Source of the DNA: Streptomyces sp. ISL-94
GTDB taxonomy: Bacteria; Actinomycetota; Actinomycetes; Streptomycetales; Streptomycetaceae
Length of the DNA stretch: 54,923 nucleotides
Assembly (NCBI RefSeq): GCF_018614075.1
Contig: NZ_JAGGOZ010000028.1
Span: 27,484-82,406, forward strand
Direction of reading: 5' to 3'
The position numbers and the translations under genes were made by a program. Below the pieces are notes generated by a model. It had not been told where the DNA came from. It searched no databases and was given only the letters and a program-made list of their open reading frames with translations. How positions within the stretch are numbered: the first letter of the stretch is position 1; each line of letters begins with the position of its first letter. Positions 42,806-50,733 of this stretch are shown here, one piece after another.

Positions 42806-43040
42806 CGACGAGGTGACGGTGGGCGAGTCCGAGGCGGCGGTGCGCGACCGGCTGCCGGGCGGGGACAGCATCCTCACGGCGGGGGTGGACCGCGAGGGCC
42901 CCCAGCGGCCGGAGGGCACGGTGTGTCTGGCGCTGCTGTCGTCGGAGGACTCGCCGGATCTGAGCACGGATACGGTTTTCCGGTTCTGCTTCAAGGACGG
43001 CAAGCTCGTGGACAAACAGGCGTACGAGGTCAAGCAGTAG
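42803..43040 (+). pseudogene. C-terminal fragment of a conserved Streptomyces protein
   Basis: About 78 codons, starting at FDEVTVGESEAAVRDRLPGG and ending LSTDTVFRFCFKDGKLVDKQ then AYEVKQ. The pattern looks like the extracytoplasmic end of a secreted or lipoprotein of unknown role. There is no start or signal peptide; the frame begins abruptly at the thioesterase junction. It lies 8 bp before the broken response regulator. It marks the right edge of the cassette. Confidence 0.65.
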
Positions 43041-43048
43041 GAGCGCGG

Positions 43049-43755
43049 GTGACAGCCAAGGTGATCCGAGTGGTGATCGCTGACGGCGAGCCGCTGATCC
43101 GGGCCGGGATCAGGATGATCCTGACCTCGGCGCAGGACATCGAGGCCGTCGCGGAGGCGGCGAACGGCAGGGAGGCCGTGGAACTGGCCCGCGCGCACGC
43201 GCCCGAGGTGGTGCTGCTGGACATCCATGCCGGTGATGGACGGGCTGACCGCGCTGGGGGAGCTGGGGCGCGCCGTTCCGGAGGTGCGGGCGCTGATCCT
43301 GACCACCTTCGGCGAGAAGGAGAACGTCCTGCGGGCGCTGGGGCAGGGCGGCGCGGGCTCTGCTGAAGGACTCGGCGTCCGGCGAGCTGATCGGCGCCGT
43401 CCGGGCCGCCGCGGCCGGGGACGCGTACCTCTCGCCTGCGGCGACCCGGCACGTGGTGGACCAGCTGGCCTCGGGGAAGGCCGCCGTACGGGGCGAGGAG
43501 GCGCGGCGCCAGGTGGCGGAGCTGAGCGAGCGCGAGCGGGGGGCGCTGGCGCTGCTGGGGGAGGGGCTGTCCCCTGCGGACGCGGGCCGGCGGCTGCACA
43601 TGAGCGAGGCGACCGTGAAGACGTATGTGAGCCGGATCCTGGCGAAGTTGGGCTGCGGGAACCGGGTGCAGGCGGCACTGCTGGCCAGGGACGCCGGGCT
43701 GTGGATACGGTCAGCCCGTTCCCAAGGCGATCACGTACGGGCAGGGGCGGCGCGG
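43049..43755 (+). pseudogene. LuxR-type response regulator broken by two 2-nt losses
   Basis: All parts of a NarL-type regulator are present but in three frames. From GTG 43049, VIRVVIADGEPLIRAGIRMI to VVLLDIHA; then MPVMDGLTALGELGRAVPEV and LILTTFGEKENVLRALGQGG; then LLKDSASGELIGAVRAAAAG, VVDQLASGKA and the helix-turn-helix ERGALALLGEGLSPADAGRRLHMSEATVKTYVSRILAKL. The breaks are at about 43,225 (LDI..MPVMDG) and 43,362 (GAG..LLKDS), each explained by two missing bases. The last frame has no stop and reads into the DUF2252 gene. It is not functional. Confidence 0.88.
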
Positions 43756-45234
43756 ATGACGGCGGTAGCGGTGGCGGGGCAGCGGATACCGGTGGTGGCG
43801 GGGTTCGCGCCCAGGGCGGCGGCGGGCTCCGCTGCCGGGTCCGCGGCGGCTTTCACGGCGGCTTTCGCGGCGGGTGCCGCGCAGGCATCGCCGGAGGGTT
43901 CTCCGAGGGAGCGGGGCAAGGCGCTGCGCGGCCGCGTGCCGCGGTCGGCCCACGCCGCCTTCGAGGCGCCGGCCGGACGCCCGGACGCCGTGCGGGCGGT
44001 GGAGGAGTCCAATGCCGGACGGGTCCCCGAGCTGGCGCCGATACGGGTGGGCCGGATGGCCGCGAACCCCTTCGCCTTCCTGCGCGGGGCGGCCGGGCTG
44101 ATGGCGCACGACCTGTCCGGCGGCCCGGTGACCGGGGTCGGCGCGCAGATCTGCGGGGACGCGCACGCGGCGAACTTCGGGCTGTACGGGGATGCGCGGG
44201 GCCGCCTCGTCATCGACCTGAACGACTTCGACGAGACGGTGTTCGGTCCGTGGGAGTGGGACGTGAAGCGGCTGGCGACCTCACTGGTCCTGGCCGGCCG
44301 GGTGGCAGGCGCGGACGAGGACACCTGCCGGGCGGCCGCGCTGGACGCGGTGGGCGCGTACCGGCGGACCATGCGGCTGCTGGCCAAGCTGCCCGCCCTC
44401 GACGCGTGGAACGCCATCGCGGACGAGGAGCTGGTCTCGCACACCGATGCCCGCGACCTGCTGGGCACGCTGGAGCGGGTCTCGGAGAAGGCCCGCAACA
44501 ACACCTCCGCCCGGTTCGCGGCCAAGTCCACCGAGGCCGCGCCGGACGGCGGCCGCCGCTTCCTCGACGCGCTGCCGGTGCTGAGGCGGGTCGGGGACGG
44601 GGAGGCGGCGGCCGTGGCGGCCGCGCTGGGCCCGTACCTGGAGACCCTTCCGGGCGACCGTCTGCCGCTGCTGGCCCGGTACGCCATCCATGACGTGGCC
44701 TTCCGCGTGGTGGGCACCGGGAGCGTCGGAACCCGTTCGTACGTGGTACTGCTGCTGGACCACCGGGGTGAGCCGCTGGTGCTCCAGGTGAAGGAGGCGC
44801 GGCCGTCGGTGCTGCTGCCGTATCTGCCCGCGCTGGGCTTCCGCTCGCCGGCGGAGGAGCACGAGGGGCGGCGGGTGGTGGCCGGGCAGAAGCGGATGCA
44901 GGTGGTCTCGGACATCCTGCTGGGCTGGACCACGGTGGAGGGCCGGCCCTTCCAGGTGCGGCAGTTCCGCAACCGCAAGGGCAGCGTGGACCCGGCGGCG
45001 CTGGCCGTCGAGCAGATCGACGACTACGGCCGGATGACCGGGGCCCTGCTGGCCCGGGCGCACGCGCACAGTGCCGATCCGCGGCTGCTGGCGGGGTACT
45101 GCGGCAAGAACGAGGAGCTGGACGAGGCGATGGCCGCCTTCGCCGTGGCCTACGCCGACCGGACCGAGGCCGACCACGCCGATCTGGTGGCGGCGGTCCG
45201 GGGCGGCAGGATCGCCGCGGAGTCCGGGGTCTGA
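43756..45234 (+). CDS. DUF2252 protein (kinase-like fold, unknown role)
   Basis: A 492-aa protein of the DUF2252 family. Typical segments are RVGRMAANPFAFLRGAAGLM, ICGDAHAANFGLYGDARGRLVIDLNDFDETVFGPWEWDVKRLA (the HAANF/DLNDFDE motif that resembles a phosphotransferase loop), FRVVGTGSVGTRSYVVLL, LQVKEARPSVL and LARAHAHSAD. The function is unknown; the fold suggests a kinase relative. The start is taken as ATG 43756, though the frame is open through the upstream regulator remnant with no stop codon between. Confidence 0.85.
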   Translation: MTAVAVAGQRIPVVAGFAPRAAAGSAAGSAAAFTAAFAAGAAQASPEGSPRERGKALRGRVPRSAHAAFEAPAGRPDAVRAVEESNAGRVPELAPIRVGRMAANPFAFLRGAAGLMAHDLSGGPVTGVGAQICGDAHAANFGLYGDARGRLVIDLNDFDETVFGPWEWDVKRLATSLVLAGRVAGADEDTCRAAALDAVGAYRRTMRLLAKLPALDAWNAIADEELVSHTDARDLLGTLERVSEKARNNTSARFAAKSTEAAPDGGRRFLDALPVLRRVGDGEAAAVAAALGPYLETLPGDRLPLLARYAIHDVAFRVVGTGSVGTRSYVVLLLDHRGEPLVLQVKEARPSVLLPYLPALGFRSPAEEHEGRRVVAGQKRMQVVSDILLGWTTVEGRPFQVRQFRNRKGSVDPAALAVEQIDDYGRMTGALLARAHAHSADPRLLAGYCGKNEELDEAMAAFAVAYADRTEADHADLVAAVRGGRIAAESGV

Positions 45235-45310
45235 CCGGTCGCTCGCGGGTCGTCTGCGGGTCGTCTGAGGGTCGCCTGCGGCGGGCTCGGCGGGGCCGGG
45301 GCCGGGCGAT

Positions 45311-45324
45311 GTTCCACGTGAAAC
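45311..45324. promoter_or_regulatory. parS-like ParB-binding site
   Basis: GTTCCACGTGAAAC differs from the Streptomyces parS palindrome GTTTCACGTGAAAC at one base. It lies in the promoter region of the J-domain gene. Sites of this kind cluster near the origin in Streptomyces and organise chromosome segregation through ParB spreading. Confidence 0.75.
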
Positions 45325-45357
45325 ATCGCCCGGGCGGGCGGGCCGTAGGCTGGCCGG

Positions 45358-46224
45358 GTGAGCGAGCACACCGAGCAGCCTGAGACGAGCGAGCAGCCTG
45401 AGATGCCTGAGCAGACGGTTGTGGGTGATCCCGGCGGTGGGGAGCGTCCCGAAGCGCGTCTGGAGCGGGCCGTACGGGCCGCCGAGCAGGCGCTGATCGA
45501 GTTCGAGATCGCGGTGGAGACCTTCCGGGTCGAGGTGGAGAACTTCTCCCGCCTGCACCACCAGAAGCTCGGACCGATGTACTCGCGGCTCGACGAGCTG
45601 GACGCGCTGATCGCCGAGGCGAAGGCGGCGCGCACCGGGGATCCCGAGGACCTGCGGCGGGCGCGGGACGCGCGGTCCCTGGTCATGCCGATGCCCGGGG
45701 TGGAGGAGCTGTTCCACGACTGGCTGGACTCGGACGGGATGTCCGACGACGCGGCCGCGATGCTCACCGAGCGGTCCGTGCGGCCGCCGGAGCGGGTGCG
45801 GCCCACGGAAGAGGTACGCCGCCTGTACCGCGAGCTGGTCCGCCAGGCCCATCCGGACCTGGCGCAGGACGAGGCGGAGCGGGAGCGGCGGGACGCCTTC
45901 ATCGCGCGGGTGAACGGGGCGTACGGGCGGGGCGACGAGCGGATGCTGCGCGAGCTGGCAGAGGAGTGGGCGGCCGGTCCGGTGCCGGAGGCGGCTGCGC
46001 CGAGCGAGAGCGAGGAGCTGTACGCCCGGCTGGAGTGGCTGGCGCAGCGCAAGGAGTTGCTGGCGCTGGTCGCGCGCGAGCTGGAGGACAGTGCGATCGG
46101 GTCGATGCTGCGGATGGCTCCGGACGATCCGGACCGGCTGCTGGAGGAGATCGCGGAGCAGTTGCTGGCACGGGTCGCCGAGCGGGAGGCCGAGCTGGCT
46201 GCCGAGGTCGCTGCCGCTGGGTGA
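45358..46224 (+). CDS. J-domain (DnaJ-like) cytoplasmic protein
   Basis: A 288-aa protein. Low-complexity Glu/Gln-rich start, then a helical region (EQALIEFEIAVETFRVEVENFSRLHHQKL), then a J-domain with the HPD tripeptide in VRRLYRELVRQAHPDLAQDE (about residue 165), a C-terminal ELYARLEWLAQRKELLALVA and a helical end. No zinc or C-terminal DnaJ domains are present, so it is a stand-alone J-protein that may recruit a DnaK. The start is GTG 45358, just after the parS-like site. Confidence 0.8.
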   Translation: MSEHTEQPETSEQPEMPEQTVVGDPGGGERPEARLERAVRAAEQALIEFEIAVETFRVEVENFSRLHHQKLGPMYSRLDELDALIAEAKAARTGDPEDLRRARDARSLVMPMPGVEELFHDWLDSDGMSDDAAAMLTERSVRPPERVRPTEEVRRLYRELVRQAHPDLAQDEAERERRDAFIARVNGAYGRGDERMLRELAEEWAAGPVPEAAAPSESEELYARLEWLAQRKELLALVARELEDSAIGSMLRMAPDDPDRLLEEIAEQLLARVAEREAELAAEVAAAG

Positions 46225-46289
46225 GGGGTCTGTTCCGGGGTGCGGCGCCGCTGCACAAGCGGTCCCAGGCTGCGCCCAGGCTGCGCCCG

Positions 46290-46470
46290 GGCTTCCTGGG
46301 GCTCCGCCCCAGACCCTCCCCCAGACTCCGTCCGGGGCCCCCACGCCTCAAACGCCGGCGGGGCTGGATTTCGGCCCCCTGAGTGCACAGGTGCCGGTAC
46401 AAGATCGGGGCTCCGCCCCGGACCCCGGGCCTCAAACGCCGGCGGGATTTCCCCCCGGCGAGGCTGAATT
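46290..46470. repeat. Two copies of the Streptomyces intergenic GGGGCTCCGCCCC repeat
   Basis: Hairpin CTGGGGCTCCGCCCCAG (46296-46312) is followed by a CCTCAAACGCCGGCGGGG box, and a second hairpin CGGGGCTCCGCCCCG (about 46406-46420) by a second CCTCAAACGCCGGCGGG box. This combination is dispersed widely between genes of Streptomyces chromosomes. It fills the gap 46225-46532 between the J-domain and rhodanese genes and may also act as a terminator. Confidence 0.8.
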
Positions 46471-46532
46471 CGGGGCCTGGAGCTGAGGTTCGATAGGTTG
46501 GCGAGAGATCTGTGATGAGAGAAGGCGACGCT

Positions 46533-46877
46533 ATGAACTTCGGACCGCTTCCCTCGGTGGACGCCGCCGCGGTGCCCTCCGAAGGCTTTGTCCTTGACGT
46601 CCGGGAGGACGACGAATGGGCTGCCGGGCATGTCGAGGGGGCTCTGCACATTCCGATGAGCGACTTCGTGGCCCGCTTCGGTGAGCTGACCGAGGCCGTC
46701 GAGGACGGTCGGCGGGTGCACGTGATGTGCCGGGTGGGCGGGCGTTCCGCGCAGGTCACTCAGTACCTGGTGCGCCAGGGCATCGACGCCGTGAACATCG
46801 ACGGCGGGATGCAGGCGTGGGATGGCGCCGGGCGCCCGATGGTGACGGACAGCGGGAACCCGGCCTTCGTGCTGTAG
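46533..46877 (+). CDS. Rhodanese-like sulfurtransferase domain protein
   Basis: A single-domain rhodanese of 114 aa. It begins MNFGPLPSVDAAAVPSEGFV, then LDVREDDEWAAGHVEGALHIP (family start motif), the active-site loop HVMCRVGGRSA with the catalytic Cys, and INIDGGMQAWDGAG-like end (NIDGGMQAWDGAGRP). The start ATG 46533 has GAAGG upstream; 46512 is an alternative. Cytoplasmic transfer of sulfane sulfur or redox sensing is the likely role. It stands alone between repeats and a convergent acyl-CoA dehydrogenase. Confidence 0.9.
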   Translation: MNFGPLPSVDAAAVPSEGFVLDVREDDEWAAGHVEGALHIPMSDFVARFGELTEAVEDGRRVHVMCRVGGRSAQVTQYLVRQGIDAVNIDGGMQAWDGAGRPMVTDSGNPAFVL

Positions 46878-46883
46878 GTCCCG

Positions 46884-48026
46884 TCAGGCGAGGGGGTGGG
46901 CGGCCAGCAGGTCGCCCAGGGCCTCCTCGTGCGCGGCGGCCGGGCCCAGCTGGAGTTCCAGTTGCTTGGCCCACGCGTGGTAGCGGTGCAGCGGGTAGTC
47001 GGTGTCGGCGCCGAAGCCGCCGTGCAGGTGCTGGGCGGTCTGCACGACCCGTCGTACGCCCTCCGAGGCCCAGATCTTGGCCACCGCCACGTCACCGGCG
47101 CTCGGCAGCGGGCCGCCGGCGCCGCCGGTGGCCGCGTCGAGCCGCCAGGCGGCCTGCCAGAGGGTGACCTCCATGGCACGCAGGTCGATGTACCGGTCGG
47201 CGGCCTGGACGGCGACGGCCTGGAACGTGGCCACCGGGAAGCCGAACTGCTCGCGCTTTGCGGTGTACTGGCTGGTCATGGTCAGGACGCTCTCGCCGAG
47301 GCCGAGTGCGAGGGCACAGGTCCCGATGGCCAGGAGCTGGCGCAGGTACTCCCACGCGCCGCGGTCCTCGATCAGGTGCGCTTCCGGCACCCGTACGCCG
47401 GAGAGGGTCAGTTCGGCGAGGCGCTCCCCGCTGGTGGAGTACTGGTCGGCGAGGACCAGGCCCTGCGCGGTGCGCGGCAGGAGGGCGAGGACGGCCTCGC
47501 CTTCTCCGGTGTGGGCCGGGACGGCGATCCAGTCGGCGTCGTGCGCCCAGGGGACCGCGGTCTGCACCCCGTCGAGGGTCCATCCGGCGCCGTCGCGGTG
47601 GGCGGTGACGGCGAGTTCGGCCGGGTCGTGGCCGGTGCGGCCGTGCGCGGCGGCGGTCAGGACGAGGCGGCCGCGCCCGGCGTCCGGCAGCAGGGCGGCG
47701 GCCAGTTCGGGGCTGCCGTGGGCCTGGACGGCCAAGGCGGTGGCGCCGTGCTCCAGCAGCGGTACCCGGGCGAGCACCTTGGCGGCCTCGCGCAGCACCA
47801 GGCACAGGGCGATGGCGTCCAGGCCTGCGCCGCCGTGCTCTTCGGCGAGGACCAGGCTCAGCAGGTCGGAGGCGGCGAGCTTGGCCCACAGCGGGCGGTC
47901 GAACTCGTCGGCGACGGCTCCGGGCGTGAGCGCGGGGCTGGGCACGCTGTCGGGCGCGACATCCGCGAACACGGCCCGGGCCGCCTCGACGACCGCCTGC
48001 TGCTCCTCGGTGAAGGTGAAGTCCAC
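46884..48026 (-). CDS. Acyl-CoA dehydrogenase
   Basis: A 380-aa FAD-dependent acyl-CoA dehydrogenase. It has the N-terminal helical domain (MDFTFTEEQQAVVEAARAVF), a mid beta domain (ADQYSTSGERLAELTLSGVRV) and the C-terminal four-helix bundle with TAKREQFGFPVATFQAVAVQAADRYID and [21 protein letters not shown] clear catalytic Glu at the usual C-terminal place was not identified. It ends 7 bp from the rhodanese gene (convergent). Its start is 29 bp from a TGACGGTGCGTCA operator-like site. It may serve lipid or aromatic acid breakdown next to the paa operon. Confidence 0.9.
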   Translation of the reverse strand: MDFTFTEEQQAVVEAARAVFADVAPDSVPSPALTPGAVADEFDRPLWAKLAASDLLSLVLAEEHGGAGLDAIALCLVLREAAKVLARVPLLEHGATALAVQAHGSPELAAALLPDAGRGRLVLTAAAHGRTGHDPAELAVTAHRDGAGWTLDGVQTAVPWAHDADWIAVPAHTGEGEAVLALLPRTAQGLVLADQYSTSGERLAELTLSGVRVPEAHLIEDRGAWEYLRQLLAIGTCALALGLGESVLTMTSQYTAKREQFGFPVATFQAVAVQAADRYIDLRAMEVTLWQAAWRLDAATGGAGGPLPSAGDVAVAKIWASEGVRRVVQTAQHLHGGFGADTDYPLHRYHAWAKQLELQLGPAAAHEEALGDLLAAHPLA

Positions 48027-48054
48027 TGCCTGTCCTCCCGCGCGCGGTCACGTC

Positions 48055-48067
48055 TGACGGTGCGTCA
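48055..48067. promoter_or_regulatory. Inverted repeat TGACG-GTG-CGTCA, candidate TetR operator
   Basis: A perfect 5-bp inverted repeat with a 3-bp centre lies 29 bp upstream of the acyl-CoA dehydrogenase start. Sites of this shape often precede fatty-acid-type dehydrogenase genes in actinobacteria and are bound by TetR-family proteins. The regulator is not in the window. Confidence 0.45.
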
Positions 48068-48125
48068 AGATAGAACAGCTTCCTGAAATTGGACAGAGGG
48101 GCCGAGGGCCGGCGACCTCACAGCA

Positions 48126-49226
48126 CTAGCGGTCGAAGTCGATCTCCACTTCCTCCGTCACCGGGTGCGACTGGCAGGCCAGCACGAATCCGGCTTCCGT
48201 CTCCTCCGCCTCCAGCGCGAAGTTCCGGTCCATCCGGACCTCGCCCGTCACCAGGAACGCCCGGCAGGTGCCGCACACGCCGCCCTTGCAGGCGTACGGG
48301 GCGTCCGCGCGGTTGCGGAGCACCGCGTCCAGCAGGGATTCGCCGTCCCGGACCGGCCAGGTGCCCGAGCGCCCGTCGAGGCGGGCGGTGACCCGCCCGT
48401 GCGCGGGGGCCGTGGCAGCCGCCGCGGGGACCTTCGCCGTGGTGTCCTCGACGTGGAAGATCTCCTCGTGCACCCGGGTCCGTACGACGCCGAGCGCGCT
48501 CAGCGCCCGCTCCGCGCCCTGCACCAGGCCGTACGGCCCGCACAGGAACCAGCCCGTCACCTCGGCCACCGGCAGCAGCGCCGGCAGCAGGGCGGCCAGC
48601 CGCTCCTGGTCCAGGCGGCCGGACGGCAGGCCGGCCTCCTGCTCCTCGCGGGAGAGGACCGTCACCAGCTGGAACCGGGCCGGATACCGGTCCTTGAGGT
48701 CGGCGGCCTCCTCGAGGAACATCGTCGAGGCCGCCGTACGGTCGCTGCGTACGAGGCAGAACCGGGCGTCGGGCCGGGCGGCCAGCAGGCTCGCGGCGAT
48801 CGACAGCACGGGGGTGATCCCGCTGCCGCCGACGATGGCCGCGTAGTGCCCGCCGGCCGGGGCGGCGGCCGGATCCCACACGAACCGCCCGGCCGGGACC
48901 ATGACCTCCAGCACGTCGCCGGCGGCGATCTCCTTGTGGGCGAAGGTGGAGAACTCGCCGCCCTCCACCAGCCGCACGCCGACCCGGAGCTCCGCCGGGC
49001 CCGGGCCGTCGGGCGCCGGGGCGGGGGAGCAGATCGAGTAGGTGCGCCGGACCTCCTCGCCCTCGGCGGGGATGCGGCGCAGGGTCAGGTGCTGGCCGGG
49101 GGCGTGCCGGTAGTCCTCGCGCAGTTCCTCGGGGACCCGGAGCGTCAGGGCCACCGAGTCATCGGTGAGCCGGTCGACTGCCGCCACCGTCAGCGGGTGG
49201 AACGCGCCGTGGCGGGGTGCGGCCAT
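48126..49226 (-). CDS. paaE: Phenylacetyl-CoA epoxidase, reductase subunit PaaE
   Basis: A 366-aa electron-transfer subunit. The FAD domain has RRTYSICSPAP, the NADP-binding part GGSGITPVLSIAASLL and FLCGPYGLVQGAERAL. The C-terminal plant-type 2Fe-2S domain has YACKGGVCGTCRAFLVTGEV and a last CQSHPVTEEVEIDFDR. It passes electrons from NADPH to the PaaA di-iron centre. It is the last gene of paaABCDE and starts directly after paaD. Confidence 0.94.
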   Translation of the reverse strand: MAAPRHGAFHPLTVAAVDRLTDDSVALTLRVPEELREDYRHAPGQHLTLRRIPAEGEEVRRTYSICSPAPAPDGPGPAELRVGVRLVEGGEFSTFAHKEIAAGDVLEVMVPAGRFVWDPAAAPAGGHYAAIVGGSGITPVLSIAASLLAARPDARFCLVRSDRTAASTMFLEEAADLKDRYPARFQLVTVLSREEQEAGLPSGRLDQERLAALLPALLPVAEVTGWFLCGPYGLVQGAERALSALGVVRTRVHEEIFHVEDTTAKVPAAAATAPAHGRVTARLDGRSGTWPVRDGESLLDAVLRNRADAPYACKGGVCGTCRAFLVTGEVRMDRNFALEAEETEAGFVLACQSHPVTEEVEIDFDR

Positions 49227-49733
49227 CTACAGCTCCTTGAAGTGGTCGAACGGTTCGCGGCAGGCGGTGCAGCGGCGCAGCGCCTTGCAGGCGGTGGAGG
49301 AGAACCGGCTGAGCAGTTCGGTGTCGGTCGATCCGCAGTGCGGGCAGCGGACCGAGAGGGTGAGCGGGACCGGCCCGCCGGCCGCGTGCGGGCGCGGCGG
49401 GGCGATGCCGAACTCGGCGAGTTTGCGGCGGCCTTCGGCGCTGATGTCGTCGGTCGACCAGGCGGGGGCCAGCACGGTGGTCACCCGGACGTCCGGTATG
49501 CCGTGGCCGGTCAGCACCCGCTCGATGTCGGCGGACATGGCCTCGATGGCGGGGCAGCCGGTGTACGTGGGGGTGAGGGTGACCTCGACGTGGCCGTCCT
49601 CGTGCATCCGCACCCCGCGCAGGACGCCGAGCTCGGCGAGGCTGAGCACGGGCAGCTCGGGGTCCGGGACGGACCCGGCCAGCTCGGCCAGCTCGGCCTC
49701 CAGCCGGGTCATCGCGGCGCCGGCGGTCACCAT
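49227..49733 (-). CDS. paaD: Phenylacetyl-CoA epoxidase, PaaD assembly protein
   Basis: A 168-aa protein with an N-terminal MIP18/DUF59 domain (ELAGSVPDPELPVLSLAELGVL, TLTPTYTGCPAIEAMSADIERVL) and a C-terminal zinc-like end with CPHCGSTDTEL and CKALRRCTACREPFDHFKEL. It helps mature the metal centre of the epoxidase. The start ATG 49733 overlaps the paaC stop by 7 bp. Confidence 0.93.
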   Translation of the reverse strand: MVTAGAAMTRLEAELAELAGSVPDPELPVLSLAELGVLRGVRMHEDGHVEVTLTPTYTGCPAIEAMSADIERVLTGHGIPDVRVTTVLAPAWSTDDISAEGRRKLAEFGIAPPRPHAAGGPVPLTLSVRCPHCGSTDTELLSRFSSTACKALRRCTACREPFDHFKEL

Positions 49734-50452
49734 GACGCCCCCGGATGGCTGCGGTGCAGGTGCTGCATCTCGGCGAGCAGCCGGCCGAACGGCTCGGTGT
49801 GCAGGCCCTGGCGCCCGGCTCCGGCTGCCCAGGCGCCGGTGCGCGGCCCCTCGGGCAGTGCGAGCCCGGCCCGCTCCAGTACGTCGGTCAGCGCGGCCAG
49901 CCAACGCCCTTCCAGGGCGGCCCAGTCCACGCCGTCCAGACCTTCCACCGGCTGGAACATCTCGCCGGTGTACTTCCACAGCGCGTCCAGGGCGGCCCGG
50001 ATGCGGCGCCCGCTCTCCTCGGTGCCGTCACCGAGGCGCAGGGTCCACTGCTCGGCGTGGTCCCGGTGGTAGGCGGTCTCCTTCACGGCCTTGGCGGCCA
50101 GCGGCGCGAACGGGCCGTCCCCGCGGGCCAGTTCCCCGTAGAGCTCGTGCTGGTAGAAGGAGAAGAAGAGCTGGCGGGCGATGGTGTGGGCGAAGTCGCC
50201 GTTCGGCTGCTCGACCAGCTGGAGGTTGCGGAAGGAGCGCTCCTCGCGCAGGAACGCCAGCTCGTCCTCGTCACCGGCCATGGACAGCAGCAGGCGCGCC
50301 TGGCCGAGGAGGTCGAGGGCGATGTTGGCAAGGGCGACCTCCTCCTCCAGGACGGGGGCGTGACCCGCCCATTCGCCGAGGCGGTGGGAGAGGACCAGGG
50401 CGTCGTCGCCGAGGGCGAGCGCCGCCGACTGGATGACATCGGTGCTGGTCAC
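49727..50452 (-). CDS. paaC: Phenylacetyl-CoA epoxidase, PaaC subunit
   Basis: A 241-aa structural subunit of the ferritin-like fold (ALGDDALVLSHRLGEWAGHAPVLEEEVALANIALDLLGQARLLL, FSFYQHELYGELARG, KAVKETAYHRDHAEQWTLRLGDG). It forms the core of the complex with PaaA but lacks a working di-iron site. It starts with GTG 50452 overlapping the paaB stop. Confidence 0.94.
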   Translation of the reverse strand: MTSTDVIQSAALALGDDALVLSHRLGEWAGHAPVLEEEVALANIALDLLGQARLLLSMAGDEDELAFLREERSFRNLQLVEQPNGDFAHTIARQLFFSFYQHELYGELARGDGPFAPLAAKAVKETAYHRDHAEQWTLRLGDGTEESGRRIRAALDALWKYTGEMFQPVEGLDGVDWAALEGRWLAALTDVLERAGLALPEGPRTGAWAAGAGRQGLHTEPFGRLLAEMQHLHRSHPGASW

Positions 50453-50733
50453 AGGTGGCTCACCCCCTCCGGGATGTCATAGAAGGTGGGGTGCCGGTAC
50501 GGCTTGTCGGCGGACGGGGCGAAGAAGGGGTCCCGCTCGTCGGGCGAGGAGGCGGTGATCTCGGTGGAGGGCACCACCCAGATCGAGATGCCCTCGCCGC
50601 GCCGGGTGTAGAGATCGCGGGCGTTGCGCAGGGCCATCTCCGCGTCGGGGGCGTGCAGGCTTCCCGCGTGCGTGTGCGAGAGGCCGCGCCGCGAGCGCAC
50701 GAACACCTCCCACAGCGGCCAGTTCTGCGTCAT
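50449..50733 (-). CDS. paaB: Phenylacetyl-CoA epoxidase, PaaB subunit
   Basis: A 94-aa subunit with the family pattern [50 protein letters not shown] and [16 protein letters not shown]. It bridges the PaaAC heterodimers. It overlaps paaA and paaC by four bases. Confidence 0.94.
   Translation of the reverse strand: MTQNWPLWEVFVRSRRGLSHTHAGSLHAPDAEMALRNARDLYTRRGEGISIWVVPSTEITASSPDERDPFFAPSADKPYRHPTFYDIPEGVSHL

Noticed and set aside
43453..45234. A designed response-regulator-DUF2252 fusion gene
   Set aside because: The regulator part is frameshifted twice upstream and no independent start for a complete receiver exists; the open frame is more simply a lost stop codon. Kept as a finding only.
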